Origin: Microvirga sp. TS319
GTDB lineage: Bacteria; Pseudomonadota; Alphaproteobacteria; Rhizobiales; Beijerinckiaceae
NCBI RefSeq assembly: GCF_041276405.1
Contig: NZ_JBGGGT010000002.1
Coordinates: 1,649,001-1,713,000 of the forward strand
Direction: 5' to 3'
Length of the DNA stretch: 64,000 bases
Made by a program: the position numbers and the translations under genes. Under the pieces are notes generated by a model. That model ran no database searches, had not been told where the DNA came from, and saw only the letters and a program-made list of their open reading frames with translations. This document shows positions 54,604-63,404 of this stretch, piece by piece (positions within the stretch are counted from its first letter, which is position 1; each line of letters starts with the position of its first letter).

Positions 54604-56586
54604 GTGGCTCAATCGGTATGGTCGGGAACCAGAAAACTCTCTTCTCTGGCGATCCTCGCAGGACTTTTGTCCGCAGCGGTATCGATCCCGCCCGCCATCG
54701 CGTTCGATTTCTTCGGCCTTTTCGGCGGGAGCGATGAGCCGCCGCCGCCGAACGCGGAAACGCTGCCCTACAATCTCGATTTTTCGGTTGTCGGCGGCGA
54801 CAAGGACCTGGTCCAGATCCTCAAGGATGCATCCACCCTTCAGAGCCTGCGGAGCGATCCTCCTCCGGATGCCGAGGCGCTGGTGCGTCGGGCGGAGGCC
54901 GATCTTCCCCGGCTGAACGATGCGCTCTGGGGCGCGGGTTATTACAATGCCCGCATCACGGTGAGCGTTGCAGGCGCGCCTCTTTCACTCCGGGCCACCC
55001 GTCCCGAGGCCGCCATCCGGTCAGCCATGGCCTATCGGTCGCGGGCGCTCGTGCCGGTTCAGGTCACGGTAGACCCGGGGCCGCAATTCGTTCTCCGGAA
55101 TGTCGCCGTTCTCGATGCAAGGACGGGCCGGCCGTTCCCGCCGGGCGAGTTGCCGCCCCGCATCGTCAGGATCCATTCAGGCGATCCGGCGCGCGCGGCG
55201 GACATCGTGGCGACCCAGGCGCGGATCGTCGATTTCTTCCGAGCGCAGTCGCGGCCCTTCGCCAAGGTGACGGGGCAGAATCCCGTCGTCTATCACCCGG
55301 CGCAGGTCATGGATGTCAGCCTGACGGTCGATCCCGGGCCGCGCGCTGGCATCGGCGAAGTCGCCGTGAGGGGTGCGGAAAACGTGGACCCCGCGGTGGT
55401 GCGCTCGTTCATCTATACCGAGCCGGGCGACCCCTATTCGCCGGCCGCCATCGCCTCGATGCGCAAGTCGATCCTCAACATCGAGGCGCTGTCGTCGGTG
55501 CGGGTGCGCGAGGGGCAGGCGCTCGATGCCTACGGCAATCTGCCCCTCTTCGTCGACATCACGGAACGCCCGCCCCGCGTCGTCGGCGCGTCGGTGCAGT
55601 ATTCGACGACGGATGGCCCCGCGGTTCGCGCCTATTGGGCGCATCGCAATCTCTTCGGGGGAGCCGAACGCTTGCGGCTGGAGGGCAGCCTCTTCTACCT
55701 CACGGAGAACGGCGGCCGTCCGGATAACGACGATGACGGTTTCGATTGGAGCGATCTCGGAGGGCGGTTCAAGGCGAGCTTCCTGAAGCCCGGCCTGTGG
55801 GGAACGCGCAACGATTTTCTGGCCGAAGCGCTTGCGGAGCGTGATCGAACGGAGGGCTACACGAGCCGCCTCGTGAACGGAACGGCGGGGATCCGCCATC
55901 GCTTCAGCGAAACCTTCTCCATCCAGGGCGGCATCGAATACGAGAAGGGGCAGGCCTCCGACATTCTCGGCGAGGTGGACTACACCCTCGTGGGCCTGCC
56001 GCTGTCCGTCTCCTACGATTCCACGGACAATACCCTCGATCCAACCCGGGGCATGAGGCTCATCGCGTCGGTGACGCCCTATCCGGGTTTCCTCGGTTCG
56101 TCGGTTCCCATGACGATCGCGAAGGGAACGGCCTCGGCCTATTGGTCTCTCGATGAGGAATCCCGCTACGTGCTCGCGGGCCGTCTCGGCCTCGGCACGA
56201 TCATCGGCGCGAATCTCGAGGACATTCCGGCGAACAGGCGCTTCTACGCAGGCGGCGGCGGCTCCGTGCGCGGCTTCGCCTATCGCAGTCTCAGCCCGAT
56301 CGTCCTGGGCGACCCCATCGGCGGGCGCAGCCTGCTCGAAGGGTCCCTGGAAGCGCGCATCAAGGTCACCGATACGATCGGGATCGTGCCCTTCGTCGAT
56401 GCCGGGACCGCCTTCGCATCGAGCTACCCGGATTTCGACGACACGATCCGCGTCTCCGCCGGCCTGGGGCTGCGCTATTATACCGGCATCGGACCGATCC
56501 GCCTCGATGTCGCGATGCCCATTCGCCGCGAAAAATGGGACGACAGCTCCCTTGCCATCTATGTCGGGATTGGACAGGCGTTCTGA
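54604..56586 (+). CDS. tamA: TamA-like outer-membrane assembly protein
   Basis: 660 aa if started at GTG 54604 (VAQSVWSGTRKLSSLAILAG), giving a signal peptide with cleavage near PAIAFD (residue 35). Three POTRA-like domains (about 55-330: e.g. VDPGPQFVLRNVAVLD, VDPGPRAGIGEVAVRGAENVD) and the 16-strand barrel (surface-antigen domain) with RGMRLIASVTPYPGF, GGGGSVRGFAYRSLSP and the closing IYVGIGQAF. Ends one nt inside the tamB start (TGATG). It forms, with TamB, the translocation and assembly module. Confidence 0.9.
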   Translation: MAQSVWSGTRKLSSLAILAGLLSAAVSIPPAIAFDFFGLFGGSDEPPPPNAETLPYNLDFSVVGGDKDLVQILKDASTLQSLRSDPPPDAEALVRRAEADLPRLNDALWGAGYYNARITVSVAGAPLSLRATRPEAAIRSAMAYRSRALVPVQVTVDPGPQFVLRNVAVLDARTGRPFPPGELPPRIVRIHSGDPARAADIVATQARIVDFFRAQSRPFAKVTGQNPVVYHPAQVMDVSLTVDPGPRAGIGEVAVRGAENVDPAVVRSFIYTEPGDPYSPAAIASMRKSILNIEALSSVRVREGQALDAYGNLPLFVDITERPPRVVGASVQYSTTDGPAVRAYWAHRNLFGGAERLRLEGSLFYLTENGGRPDNDDDGFDWSDLGGRFKASFLKPGLWGTRNDFLAEALAERDRTEGYTSRLVNGTAGIRHRFSETFSIQGGIEYEKGQASDILGEVDYTLVGLPLSVSYDSTDNTLDPTRGMRLIASVTPYPGFLGSSVPMTIAKGTASAYWSLDEESRYVLAGRLGLGTIIGANLEDIPANRRFYAGGGGSVRGFAYRSLSPIVLGDPIGGRSLLEGSLEARIKVTDTIGIVPFVDAGTAFASSYPDFDDTIRVSAGLGLRYYTGIGPIRLDVAMPIRREKWDDSSLAIYVGIGQAF

Positions 56587-59500
56587 TGATCAAGCTGCGA
56601 CGCCATCTCACCCTCTTCGCCGCCGCCGTGGTCATCGCGCTCGCCGCCGTGTGGTTCGCCGTCGACTCCCCGAGCCGGGCCCAGACAGATCAGAGCGTTC
56701 TGGCGAACCTGATTTCGCGCGTTCTCTCGACGCCGACCACGCGGGTCACGATCGGCCAGATCGAAGGGGCGCTGTCATCGAATGCCGTGATCCGGGATGT
56801 GAGGATCGCGGATCGCGACGGCGTCTGGCTTTCGCTCGATCGCGCGCGCCTGGTCTGGACCCGGACCGCGCTGCTGCGCGGGCGTCTGGAGGTGAACGAG
56901 CTCGAGATCGATCACCTGCAAGTCCTGCGCAAGCCCGAGACGACGGAGGAGGAGAAGGTCGCCGTCTCCGACGAGCCGATCCTCCCCGAATTGCCCGTAA
57001 AGGTGATCGTCGAAGGATTCACTCTGCAGGAGCTTACGCTCGGCGAGCCGGTGCTCGGCACCGCCGCGCGGCTCTCCGCCAAAGGTTCGGCCAATCTCGG
57101 CGATCCGAGCGAAGGACTGAAGCTCGATTTCGCGGCGCAGCGTCTGGATGCCGCGGGCAGCCTTTCGATCGCGCTCAATTATGTCCCGCAAACCAACCGG
57201 CTTGCCTTGGACCTGAAGCACCAGGAGCCGGAGGGCGGCATCGCAGCCCGCCTGCTCGATCTGCCGGGCCTTCCGCCGGTCGATCTCAAGCTCGCGGGCG
57301 ACGGCCCCTTGAGCAATTTCGCGGCGCGGCTCGATTTTTCAGCCGGTCCGACCATCGGTGCCGCAGGCACGACGACGGTCCGGCGCGCCGGGACAGCCTA
57401 CGACGTCGATGCCGATCTTGCCGCGCAGGTCGCGGGGCTGCTCCCCGCGCCGGTCGCTCCCGTCTTCTCGGGAACGACGCAGCTCGTCGGCAACGTGACG
57501 ATCGGGGACGACGGCAGCCTGAAGCTCCAGCCGTTGCGCGTCACCTCGAACGTGGCGAGCTTCGACATGGCAGGAACCGTCAGCGGGGCGCGGGCTCTCG
57601 ACCTGACCCTGCAGGCCCGGGCCGTGCCCAATGACGGATCGGCCACCCGTGCGGGCGATGCGGAGATCCGCCGTCTCGTCTTCGACGGACGTGTGCAGGG
57701 AACGATGACGGCGCCGCGCATCAACGGTTCGCTCGATGCCGCGGGAATCCGCCTGCCGCAGGGCGCGCTCGATACCCTCGCGGCGCGCATCGCCATGAAC
57801 CCGGTGAACGATGCGGCCATTCCCGATCGGTTCACGTTCTCCGTCGATGCCAGAGCCGACGGCATCCAACCGGCCGACCGTGCGGTCGCCCGCGCCCTCG
57901 GGCGGACCCTGTCGCTGAACGCCAACGGCACGCTCGACCGGGACGGAATCGCCATCGTCGACACGGCGCGCCTCGAAACCGCCACCGCGCAAGCCGATTT
58001 CAGCGGCCGGGTCGGCCCGACGGTTCTGGATGGAAACCTGAACGCCACGATTCCCGCGCTCGCATCCTTCTCGGGTGTCGCCGGCCGGACTCTTCGTGGC
58101 TCGGCGGCCCTCGACGCGAAGCTCTCAGGAAACCCGAGGCGGTCCGACATCGCCGCAACGATCGACGCCAGCCTGCGGGAGCTCTCCACGGGAACACCGC
58201 CCCTGGATGGCCTTCTCGGCCGGTCGGTAGGGGCGAAAGGCGTCATGCGCCGGGTGCCCGGTGGGTTTGCGTTCGAGAATTTCCGGATCGACGGAGCGCA
58301 TCTTGATGCGCGCGTGGACGGGCGGGCCACGCAGAGCACGGCCGATCTGGGCCTCGACATTTCCATCGACCAGCTCCGGCATCTCGATCCGCGCGTGAGC
58401 GCCGGGCGAGCCAATCTTACGGCTCGTCTTTCGGGCTCCCTGGAAAAGCCCGACGTCACGGCGGATGCGACGCTCTCCGACGTGCGTGCGCTCGACCGGC
58501 CCGTCCCACGCCTCGCGCTCCGGCTCGACGCCAAGGACGTGACGGGCGCGCTCGATGCCGCTCTCACATTCGACGGGCAGGTCGGCGCCAAGGCTGCGAC
58601 GGGAAGCGCGCATGTGGCGCGACCAGGTGAGGGCGGCTGGCTTCTCGACCGGCTCGACGCACGGATCGGCTCCGTCGCTCTGAACGGAAATCTCCGGATA
58701 GGCCCCGACGAGCTGGCCGAGGGCCGGGTGTCGGTTTCGGGCGGCGATCTCGACGATCTCAGCCCGCTCGTCCTGACGAAGCTCGACGGATCGCTGAACG
58801 CCGATATCGCGCTCAGCGCCGTAAACGGACGCCAGGATGTTTCGATCACGGCGAAGGGATCGCGCGTCGCGGTTTCGAACGTGGCGGTGCAGGGCTTCGA
58901 TGCCCGGCTGTCCGTTGCCGATCTCTATGCACGCCCCGTCATCGACGGCATCGTCCAGGCCGACGCGCTGACGGCCGCCGGCCAAACTTTCCGGACGATC
59001 CGCATTTCGGCCGTGGGATCGCCAGCCGCATCGAACATCACGGCATCGGCCGTGGGACAGGGCTTCGACCTGAACGCGCAGGCCCGCGTGGTGCCGGGCG
59101 ACGCGACGCGGATCGAACTGGCGAGCTTCGCGGCCAGGCGCGGCGGCAGACGTCTTGCTCTCGCGCAGCCCGCCGTCATTGAGCTTCGGGGCGGCGATGC
59201 CACCATCGCCGGGCTCGTGATCGCCACCGACCAGGGCCGCGTCGGCGTCTCGGGCAAGGTCGGGAGCCGGCTCGATCTCTCGGTCGATATCCGCAACCTT
59301 CCGCTCCAGGTCGCGGAGATCGCCGTACCCGGTCTCGGCCTCGCAGGCACCGTGAACGGGAGTGCGGCGGTCACGGGCGATCCCGGCAATCCGTCCGGCT
59401 CCTACGACGTGCGGGTCGCCGGGCTCGCAACGCCCGATACGCGCCAGGCGGGCCTCCCCCCGCTGGCTGTGACGGCGCGGGGCCGGATCGCGGATCAACG

Positions 59501-60887
59501 GGCGACGATCGACGCGACTGTGGCCGCAGGACGTTTCGGAACGCTGCAGGTCTCGGGAAGCGCGCCGCTCGACACCACGGACGAGCTCGCCCTGAAAATT
59601 GCGGGCCGAACGGATCTCGCGCTGGCGAACAGCTTCCTGTCGGCCCGCGGCCAGCGCCTGACCGGCGGCGCCGCACTCGATCTTTCCGTCGCGGGCGCCA
59701 TGACCGAGCCACGCATTCAAGGGGCGGTGACCCTGGCAGGCGGAACCTTCGTCGATTCGCTTCAGGGGATCCAGCTGAACGACATCAACGGGCGGCTTGC
59801 CGCGCGTGGCGATGTTCTTGCCATCGAGAGCCTGAACGCCCGCACGCGAAACGACGGATCGCTGAGCGCCAGCGGACGGGTGACCCTCGATCCGGCGGCA
59901 GGTCTGCCAGCCGATATCCGCATCACCGGCAGCCGCGCCCAGCTCGTATCGAACCCGCTTGTGGATGCCACAGCCGATCTCGCTCTCACTGTTTCGGGGC
60001 CCCTCATGAGCGCCCCGCGTCTCGGCGGACGGGTCGACATCATCTCGATGAACGTCTCCGTTCCCGACCGCCTCCCCACCACCTTGAGACCGCTGCCGGG
60101 CACCCGGCACGTTCAGCCGACGCCCACGGCCGCCGCGCGGCTTGCCCTCGAGCGCAGGCGGCAGAGCGCCGCCCGGGGAAGCCCGTTCACTGCGGAACTC
60201 GATCTCGTCGTCACGGCACAGAACCGCATCTTCGTGCGGGGCCGGGGGATCAATGCTGAACTCGGCGGCGATCTGCGGCTCGAGGGAACATCCCGCGATC
60301 CGGTCGCCATCGGGGCCTTCGATCTCCGGCGCGGGCGCCTCGATCTCATCGGCCGGCGTCTCGATTTCGTGCACGGAAGGCTGGACTTCACCGGCGATCT
60401 CACGCCCTCGCTCGACTTCGTGGCGGAAACGCAGGCGGGCGATGTAACGGCACGCATCGCCGTGACGGGACCGGCCTCACAGCCCGCATTCGGATTCAGC
60501 TCGAGCCCGGATCTGCCGCAGGACGAGGTTCTGTCCCGGATCCTGTTCCAGCGCCCCTCCGGCGGCCTTTCGGCCGGGCAGGCGCTGCAGCTCGCACAGA
60601 CCGTGGCACAGCTCTCCGGCGGTACGGGAACGGATGCGTTCGAGAGCCTGCGGCGTTCTCTCGGCGTCGACAGCCTCGATATCTCCGTTGATGCGAGCGG
60701 CGGCCCGGCGGTCGGCGTCTCCCGCTACATCAGCGACAATGTCCGCGTCGGCGTCAAGGCAGGGGCCCGGCCCGAGGAGAGCGGCGTCACCGTCGATGTG
60801 GATCTGACGCGGCGTCTGAAGGCGCAAGGCGCGGTTGACGCCGACGGGGGAACCTCCGTCGGCCTCGGCTTCGAGCTCGAATATTGA
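56586..60887 (+). CDS. tamB: TamB-like translocation and assembly module protein
   Basis: 1433 aa from ATG 56586 (MIKLRRHLTLFAAAVVIAL), an N-terminal signal-anchor helix, then very long beta-rich repeats and the DUF490 C-terminal domain (about 1090-1433) with LRRGRLDLIGRRLDFVHGRLDF and DEVLSRILFQRPSGGLS, read in parts. It spans the periplasm to link TamA with the inner membrane. Overlaps tamA by 1 nt. Standard family size. Confidence 0.92.
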   Translation: MIKLRRHLTLFAAAVVIALAAVWFAVDSPSRAQTDQSVLANLISRVLSTPTTRVTIGQIEGALSSNAVIRDVRIADRDGVWLSLDRARLVWTRTALLRGRLEVNELEIDHLQVLRKPETTEEEKVAVSDEPILPELPVKVIVEGFTLQELTLGEPVLGTAARLSAKGSANLGDPSEGLKLDFAAQRLDAAGSLSIALNYVPQTNRLALDLKHQEPEGGIAARLLDLPGLPPVDLKLAGDGPLSNFAARLDFSAGPTIGAAGTTTVRRAGTAYDVDADLAAQVAGLLPAPVAPVFSGTTQLVGNVTIGDDGSLKLQPLRVTSNVASFDMAGTVSGARALDLTLQARAVPNDGSATRAGDAEIRRLVFDGRVQGTMTAPRINGSLDAAGIRLPQGALDTLAARIAMNPVNDAAIPDRFTFSVDARADGIQPADRAVARALGRTLSLNANGTLDRDGIAIVDTARLETATAQADFSGRVGPTVLDGNLNATIPALASFSGVAGRTLRGSAALDAKLSGNPRRSDIAATIDASLRELSTGTPPLDGLLGRSVGAKGVMRRVPGGFAFENFRIDGAHLDARVDGRATQSTADLGLDISIDQLRHLDPRVSAGRANLTARLSGSLEKPDVTADATLSDVRALDRPVPRLALRLDAKDVTGALDAALTFDGQVGAKAATGSAHVARPGEGGWLLDRLDARIGSVALNGNLRIGPDELAEGRVSVSGGDLDDLSPLVLTKLDGSLNADIALSAVNGRQDVSITAKGSRVAVSNVAVQGFDARLSVADLYARPVIDGIVQADALTAAGQTFRTIRISAVGSPAASNITASAVGQGFDLNAQARVVPGDATRIELASFAARRGGRRLALAQPAVIELRGGDATIAGLVIATDQGRVGVSGKVGSRLDLSVDIRNLPLQVAEIAVPGLGLAGTVNGSAAVTGDPGNPSGSYDVRVAGLATPDTRQAGLPPLAVTARGRIADQRATIDATVAAGRFGTLQVSGSAPLDTTDELALKIAGRTDLALANSFLSARGQRLTGGAALDLSVAGAMTEPRIQGAVTLAGGTFVDSLQGIQLNDINGRLAARGDVLAIESLNARTRNDGSLSASGRVTLDPAAGLPADIRITGSRAQLVSNPLVDATADLALTVSGPLMSAPRLGGRVDIISMNVSVPDRLPTTLRPLPGTRHVQPTPTAAARLALERRRQSAARGSPFTAELDLVVTAQNRIFVRGRGINAELGGDLRLEGTSRDPVAIGAFDLRRGRLDLIGRRLDFVHGRLDFTGDLTPSLDFVAETQAGDVTARIAVTGPASQPAFGFSSSPDLPQDEVLSRILFQRPSGGLSAGQALQLAQTVAQLSGGTGTDAFESLRRSLGVDSLDISVDASGGPAVGVSRYISDNVRVGVKAGARPEESGVTVDVDLTRRLKAQGAVDADGGTSVGLGFELEY

Positions 60888-61109
60888 GGCGTCAGCGCTG
60901 GGGCATCGGACATGAAAAGTGGGGACCGGTTTCGCGCGAATGGGCGGGCCATCGTCCCGATACGCGCGTGGTCATTCCCGTTGTCCTTTGCCCGGTCTTG
61001 AGCCGGGCATCCACGTCCTTCTCGTGTAATGGTGCGTGAAGACGCGGATTCCTGCACCGCGTGCGGCCATGACGACGAAGGCCTTGGCGGGCCGCGGACG
61101 GTCCCTCCG

Positions 61110-61196
61110 GGCCGCAGGAACGATGCGCTCCTTCCAAGAAGGGAGCATCGGATTCAAGCCCAAAAGTGGATTCCACTTTTCGCCTCCGATGCCCGA
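61110..61196 (+). repeat. Family A repeat, intact second hairpin and diverged first half
   Basis: AACGATGCGCTCCTTCCAAG, then GGGAGCATCGGATTC...CGCCTCCGATGCC. A separate fragment (GGCATCGGACATGAAAAGTGG) lies at 60902-60922. The 368-bp tamB-FMN reductase interval (60888-61255) holds no gene. Confidence 0.75.
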
Positions 61197-61255
61197 GCGA
61201 AGCGGGAGGCCCGCTGACGGGCCTCTCGACCGGCTGCCTCATGGACCGGCGCGGT

Positions 61256-61828
61256 TCAGGTGTCGCGCGGCAGAGCGATATAGACCCGCTCGATGAAGTG
61301 GTAGAACTCGGTCATATAGGTTCTCAGGAACTCGGCGGTCGACTCGTTCGTGATGTTTCCGTCGTCGTCGATCAGCCCGGGCTTGAACTGGATATAGGCT
61401 TCCGGCGCATTCATCTGAGGCGAGTTGCAGAAGCCGAGTACGCTGCGCAGGTGCTGCTGCGCTATGGCCGTTCCGATCGATCCCGGGGATGTGCCGATCA
61501 CGGCCGAGGGTTTGCGGGTAAAGGCGTTCTGGCCATAGGGGCGGCTCGCCCAATCAATGGCGTTCTTCAGACCTCCCGGGATCGAGCGGTTATATTCCGG
61601 CGTCACGAAGAGTACGGCATCGACGGCCGCAATGGATTCCTTGAAGGCGCGTGCGACCGGAGGGTAGTCGGAATCGTAGTCGTAACTGTAGAGCGGCAGG
61701 TCTCTGATGGCGATTTCGGTAAAGGTGAGCTGCTCGGGCGCGATGCGTGTCAGGGCGTGTGCGAGCTTCCGGTTGATCGATTCCTTCGCCAGGCTGCCGA
61801 TCAGGTAGCCGACCTTGAACGTCGTCAT
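61256..61828 (-). CDS. NADPH-dependent FMN reductase / NAD(P)H quinone reductase family
   Basis: 190 aa from ATG 61828 behind GAGGAGG. Flavodoxin-like fold: GYLIGSLAKESINRKLAHAL (residues 7-26, phosphate-binding loop GSLAKES), FVTPEYNRSIPGGLKNAIDW, and GTSPGSIGTAIAQQHLR. Such enzymes reduce quinones, azo compounds or FMN. Single gene, divergent from the response regulator at 61945. Confidence 0.9.
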   Translation of the reverse strand: MTTFKVGYLIGSLAKESINRKLAHALTRIAPEQLTFTEIAIRDLPLYSYDYDSDYPPVARAFKESIAAVDAVLFVTPEYNRSIPGGLKNAIDWASRPYGQNAFTRKPSAVIGTSPGSIGTAIAQQHLRSVLGFCNSPQMNAPEAYIQFKPGLIDDDGNITNESTAEFLRTYMTEFYHFIERVYIALPRDT

Positions 61829-61909
61829 GGAATCCTCCTCGAATGACCGGCGGCAGCCGGAGTTCCTGTAACCGAAAAGGCTAGTGCGCCCGGACATAAA
61901 ATGAAGGTG

Positions 61910-61935
61910 GGAACAAGGGCGTCGGATCGTCCGTT
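61910..61935 (+). promoter_or_regulatory. EcfG-type general-stress promoter
   Basis: GGAAC (61910-61914), 17 nt, CGTT (61932-61935), an exact match to the EcfG consensus GGAAC-N16/17-cGTT. Ten nt separate CGTT from the ATG at 61945, so the transcript would have almost no leader. Confidence 0.7.
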
Positions 61936-61944
61936 TTCCGCTGT

Positions 61945-62343
61945 ATGAAGCCCCGGCGCGAGATTTTGAACCGACCTGTCGTGCTCCTCGTGGAGGACGA
62001 GCTGCTCGTGCGCCTGACGCAGGTGGAGATTTTGCGGGAGGCCGAGTTCTGGGTCGTTGAGGCCCAGGATGCGGACGAGGCTTTCGATCTCTTGAAAAAG
62101 CGCCCGGATATCAACGTGGTGCTCACCGACGTGAACATGCCAGGCTCCATCGACGGGTTCGAATTCGCTCGTCTCGTCCGCCAGGGATGGCCGGATGTGG
62201 GCATTCTCGTCATCTCCGGCAAAGTTGCGCCCAAGCCCGGCGATCTGCCGGAGGGCACACATTTCCTGCAAAAACCGATGCGTTCCGATGCATTCGTCGA
62301 GGCCGTGAAGCAAACGATGCTGTGGCGGACCCAGGAGGCGTGA
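61945..62343 (+). CDS. Single-domain response regulator (CheY-like)
   Basis: 132 aa from ATG 61945 (MKPRREILNRPVVLLVEDE). Receiver with acidic pair Glu17-Asp18, phosphoacceptor Asp62 (VVLTDVNMPG), Ser in VISGK and Lys in FLQKPM. There is no output domain. It sits behind an EcfG-type promoter, and in related bacteria single-domain regulators feed the PhyR-NepR-EcfG pathway; such a role here is inference. Divergent from the FMN reductase. Confidence 0.88.
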   Translation: MKPRREILNRPVVLLVEDELLVRLTQVEILREAEFWVVEAQDADEAFDLLKKRPDINVVLTDVNMPGSIDGFEFARLVRQGWPDVGILVISGKVAPKPGDLPEGTHFLQKPMRSDAFVEAVKQTMLWRTQEA

Positions 62344-62404
62344 CGGCGGAGCCTGGCCGGTCCGGGCTCGCCCTTCCTGCCGGCGCGAGAAGGAAGGTCC
62401 GTCC

Positions 62405-62653
62405 ATGACCAGGCACCGCGTTGCTTTCGGAAGCCGTCAGGTCCCTCTCCCGCGCTCGAAAGGCCTCAGGATCGCCCTCGGCACCGCGCTGCTCCTCGGA
62501 GGTCTCGTCGGATTTCTGCCTGTGCTCGGGTTCTGGATGATCCCACTGGGACTTATCATTTTGTCGATCGATATCGCCGTGGCGCGCAGGCTGCGCCGCC
62601 GCTCCGTCGTATGGTGGGGGCGGCGGCGCGGTGTGCGGCGGGAGCGGTCTTAA
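62405..62653 (+). CDS. Small membrane protein, 82 aa
   Basis: ATG 62405, AAGGAAGG upstream. Two close hydrophobic segments (LRIALGTALLLGGLVGFLPV and FWMIPLGLIILSIDIAVA) followed by an Arg-rich tail (RRLRRRSVVWWGRRRG), resembling the small PGPGW-type membrane proteins. Positive tail implies a cytoplasmic C-terminus. Function unknown. It is 61 nt after the response regulator and could share its transcript. Confidence 0.7.
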   Translation: MTRHRVAFGSRQVPLPRSKGLRIALGTALLLGGLVGFLPVLGFWMIPLGLIILSIDIAVARRLRRRSVVWWGRRRGVRRERS

Positions 62654-62715
62654 GCACGTTGCGCGCAACGGAGCCGGGGGCGTGTCGAGCCTCGCGCCAT
62701 GGCATGGGCTATGCG

Positions 62716-63195
62716 CTATTCGGGAAGGCGTCCTTCCGGCGTGTACTGATCGACGGCGTGCGGCAGATCCCGCGACAGACGTGCGAGAAGCTCCTCACGG
62801 GAGAGTCCGGTCTGCTGGGTCAGCGTGTTCAGGACGTCGGGCCCAATGACCTGTTCGAGGCTCTGTGGGGCGATTTCCTTGTTCGGGCCCGGTCCGACCC
62901 AGGAATCGGCTGCTTCGCCATGGCCGCTCTCGCGGAATCGGTCGACGAGCTCGCCGAGTCCGCCCTTCAGGAGGCCGCCTGCATCTGCGTCGGTCGCACC
63001 ACCGAGGCTGCCGAGCAAGCCGCCGAGACCGCCGAGGCCACCGAGGCCGCCAGTCTGCTGATCCGGACCTTGGCCCGGCGCGCCGGGCTGCTGCCCTCCG
63101 CGCAGCATCTCGGCGATTTTGTCCCGGTTCTGGTAGCCGGCGATCGCGAGAAGCCCCAGAAGGGCTGTCATGGAAGGGAAACCGCGGCTGTTCAT
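62716..63195 (-). CDS. YidB-like (DUF937) protein
   Basis: 159 aa from ATG 63195 after GAGGAGG. N-terminal [22 protein letters not shown], a Gly/Leu-rich linker ([18 protein letters not shown]), and a C-terminal helical part ([21 protein letters not shown], then [16 protein letters not shown]), the YidB layout. Function of the family is unsettled. It faces the sigma-factor gene across a 180-bp spacer with a symmetric stress-promoter-like element 31 bp before its start. Confidence 0.85.
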   Translation of the reverse strand: MNSRGFPSMTALLGLLAIAGYQNRDKIAEMLRGGQQPGAPGQGPDQQTGGLGGLGGLGGLLGSLGGATDADAGGLLKGGLGELVDRFRESGHGEAADSWVGPGPNKEIAPQSLEQVIGPDVLNTLTQQTGLSREELLARLSRDLPHAVDQYTPEGRLPE

Positions 63196-63224
63196 GTCAT
63201 TCCTCCTCAATGGTCGAGTCGACA

Positions 63225-63251
63225 GGAACATGCGAGGAGCCAAAGGGTTCC
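63225..63251. promoter_or_regulatory. Symmetric GGAAC...GTTCC element, possible bidirectional EcfG promoter
   Basis: GGAAC at 63225-63229 and GTTCC at 63247-63251. Read rightwards: GGAAC-N16-GGTT; read leftwards: GGAAC-N16-TGTT. Both fit GGAAC-N16-nGTT with one mismatch in the first base of the -10. Leftwards it would serve the YidB-like gene; rightwards the NepR-like/EcfG gene. Confidence 0.45.
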
Positions 63252-63404
63252 GGTTCTGATACGAAAGGGCACCGCCTGCAGGGATCCTTCCGCCATTAGG
63301 CGTGCGATGCAGGACATCAAGCTCGCCTTTTGTCGCAGACATTCACGCGGTCGAAATGCGGCAAGCATATTTAAATGCGCGAAGGCTGCCCCAAATATTC
63401 CGGC

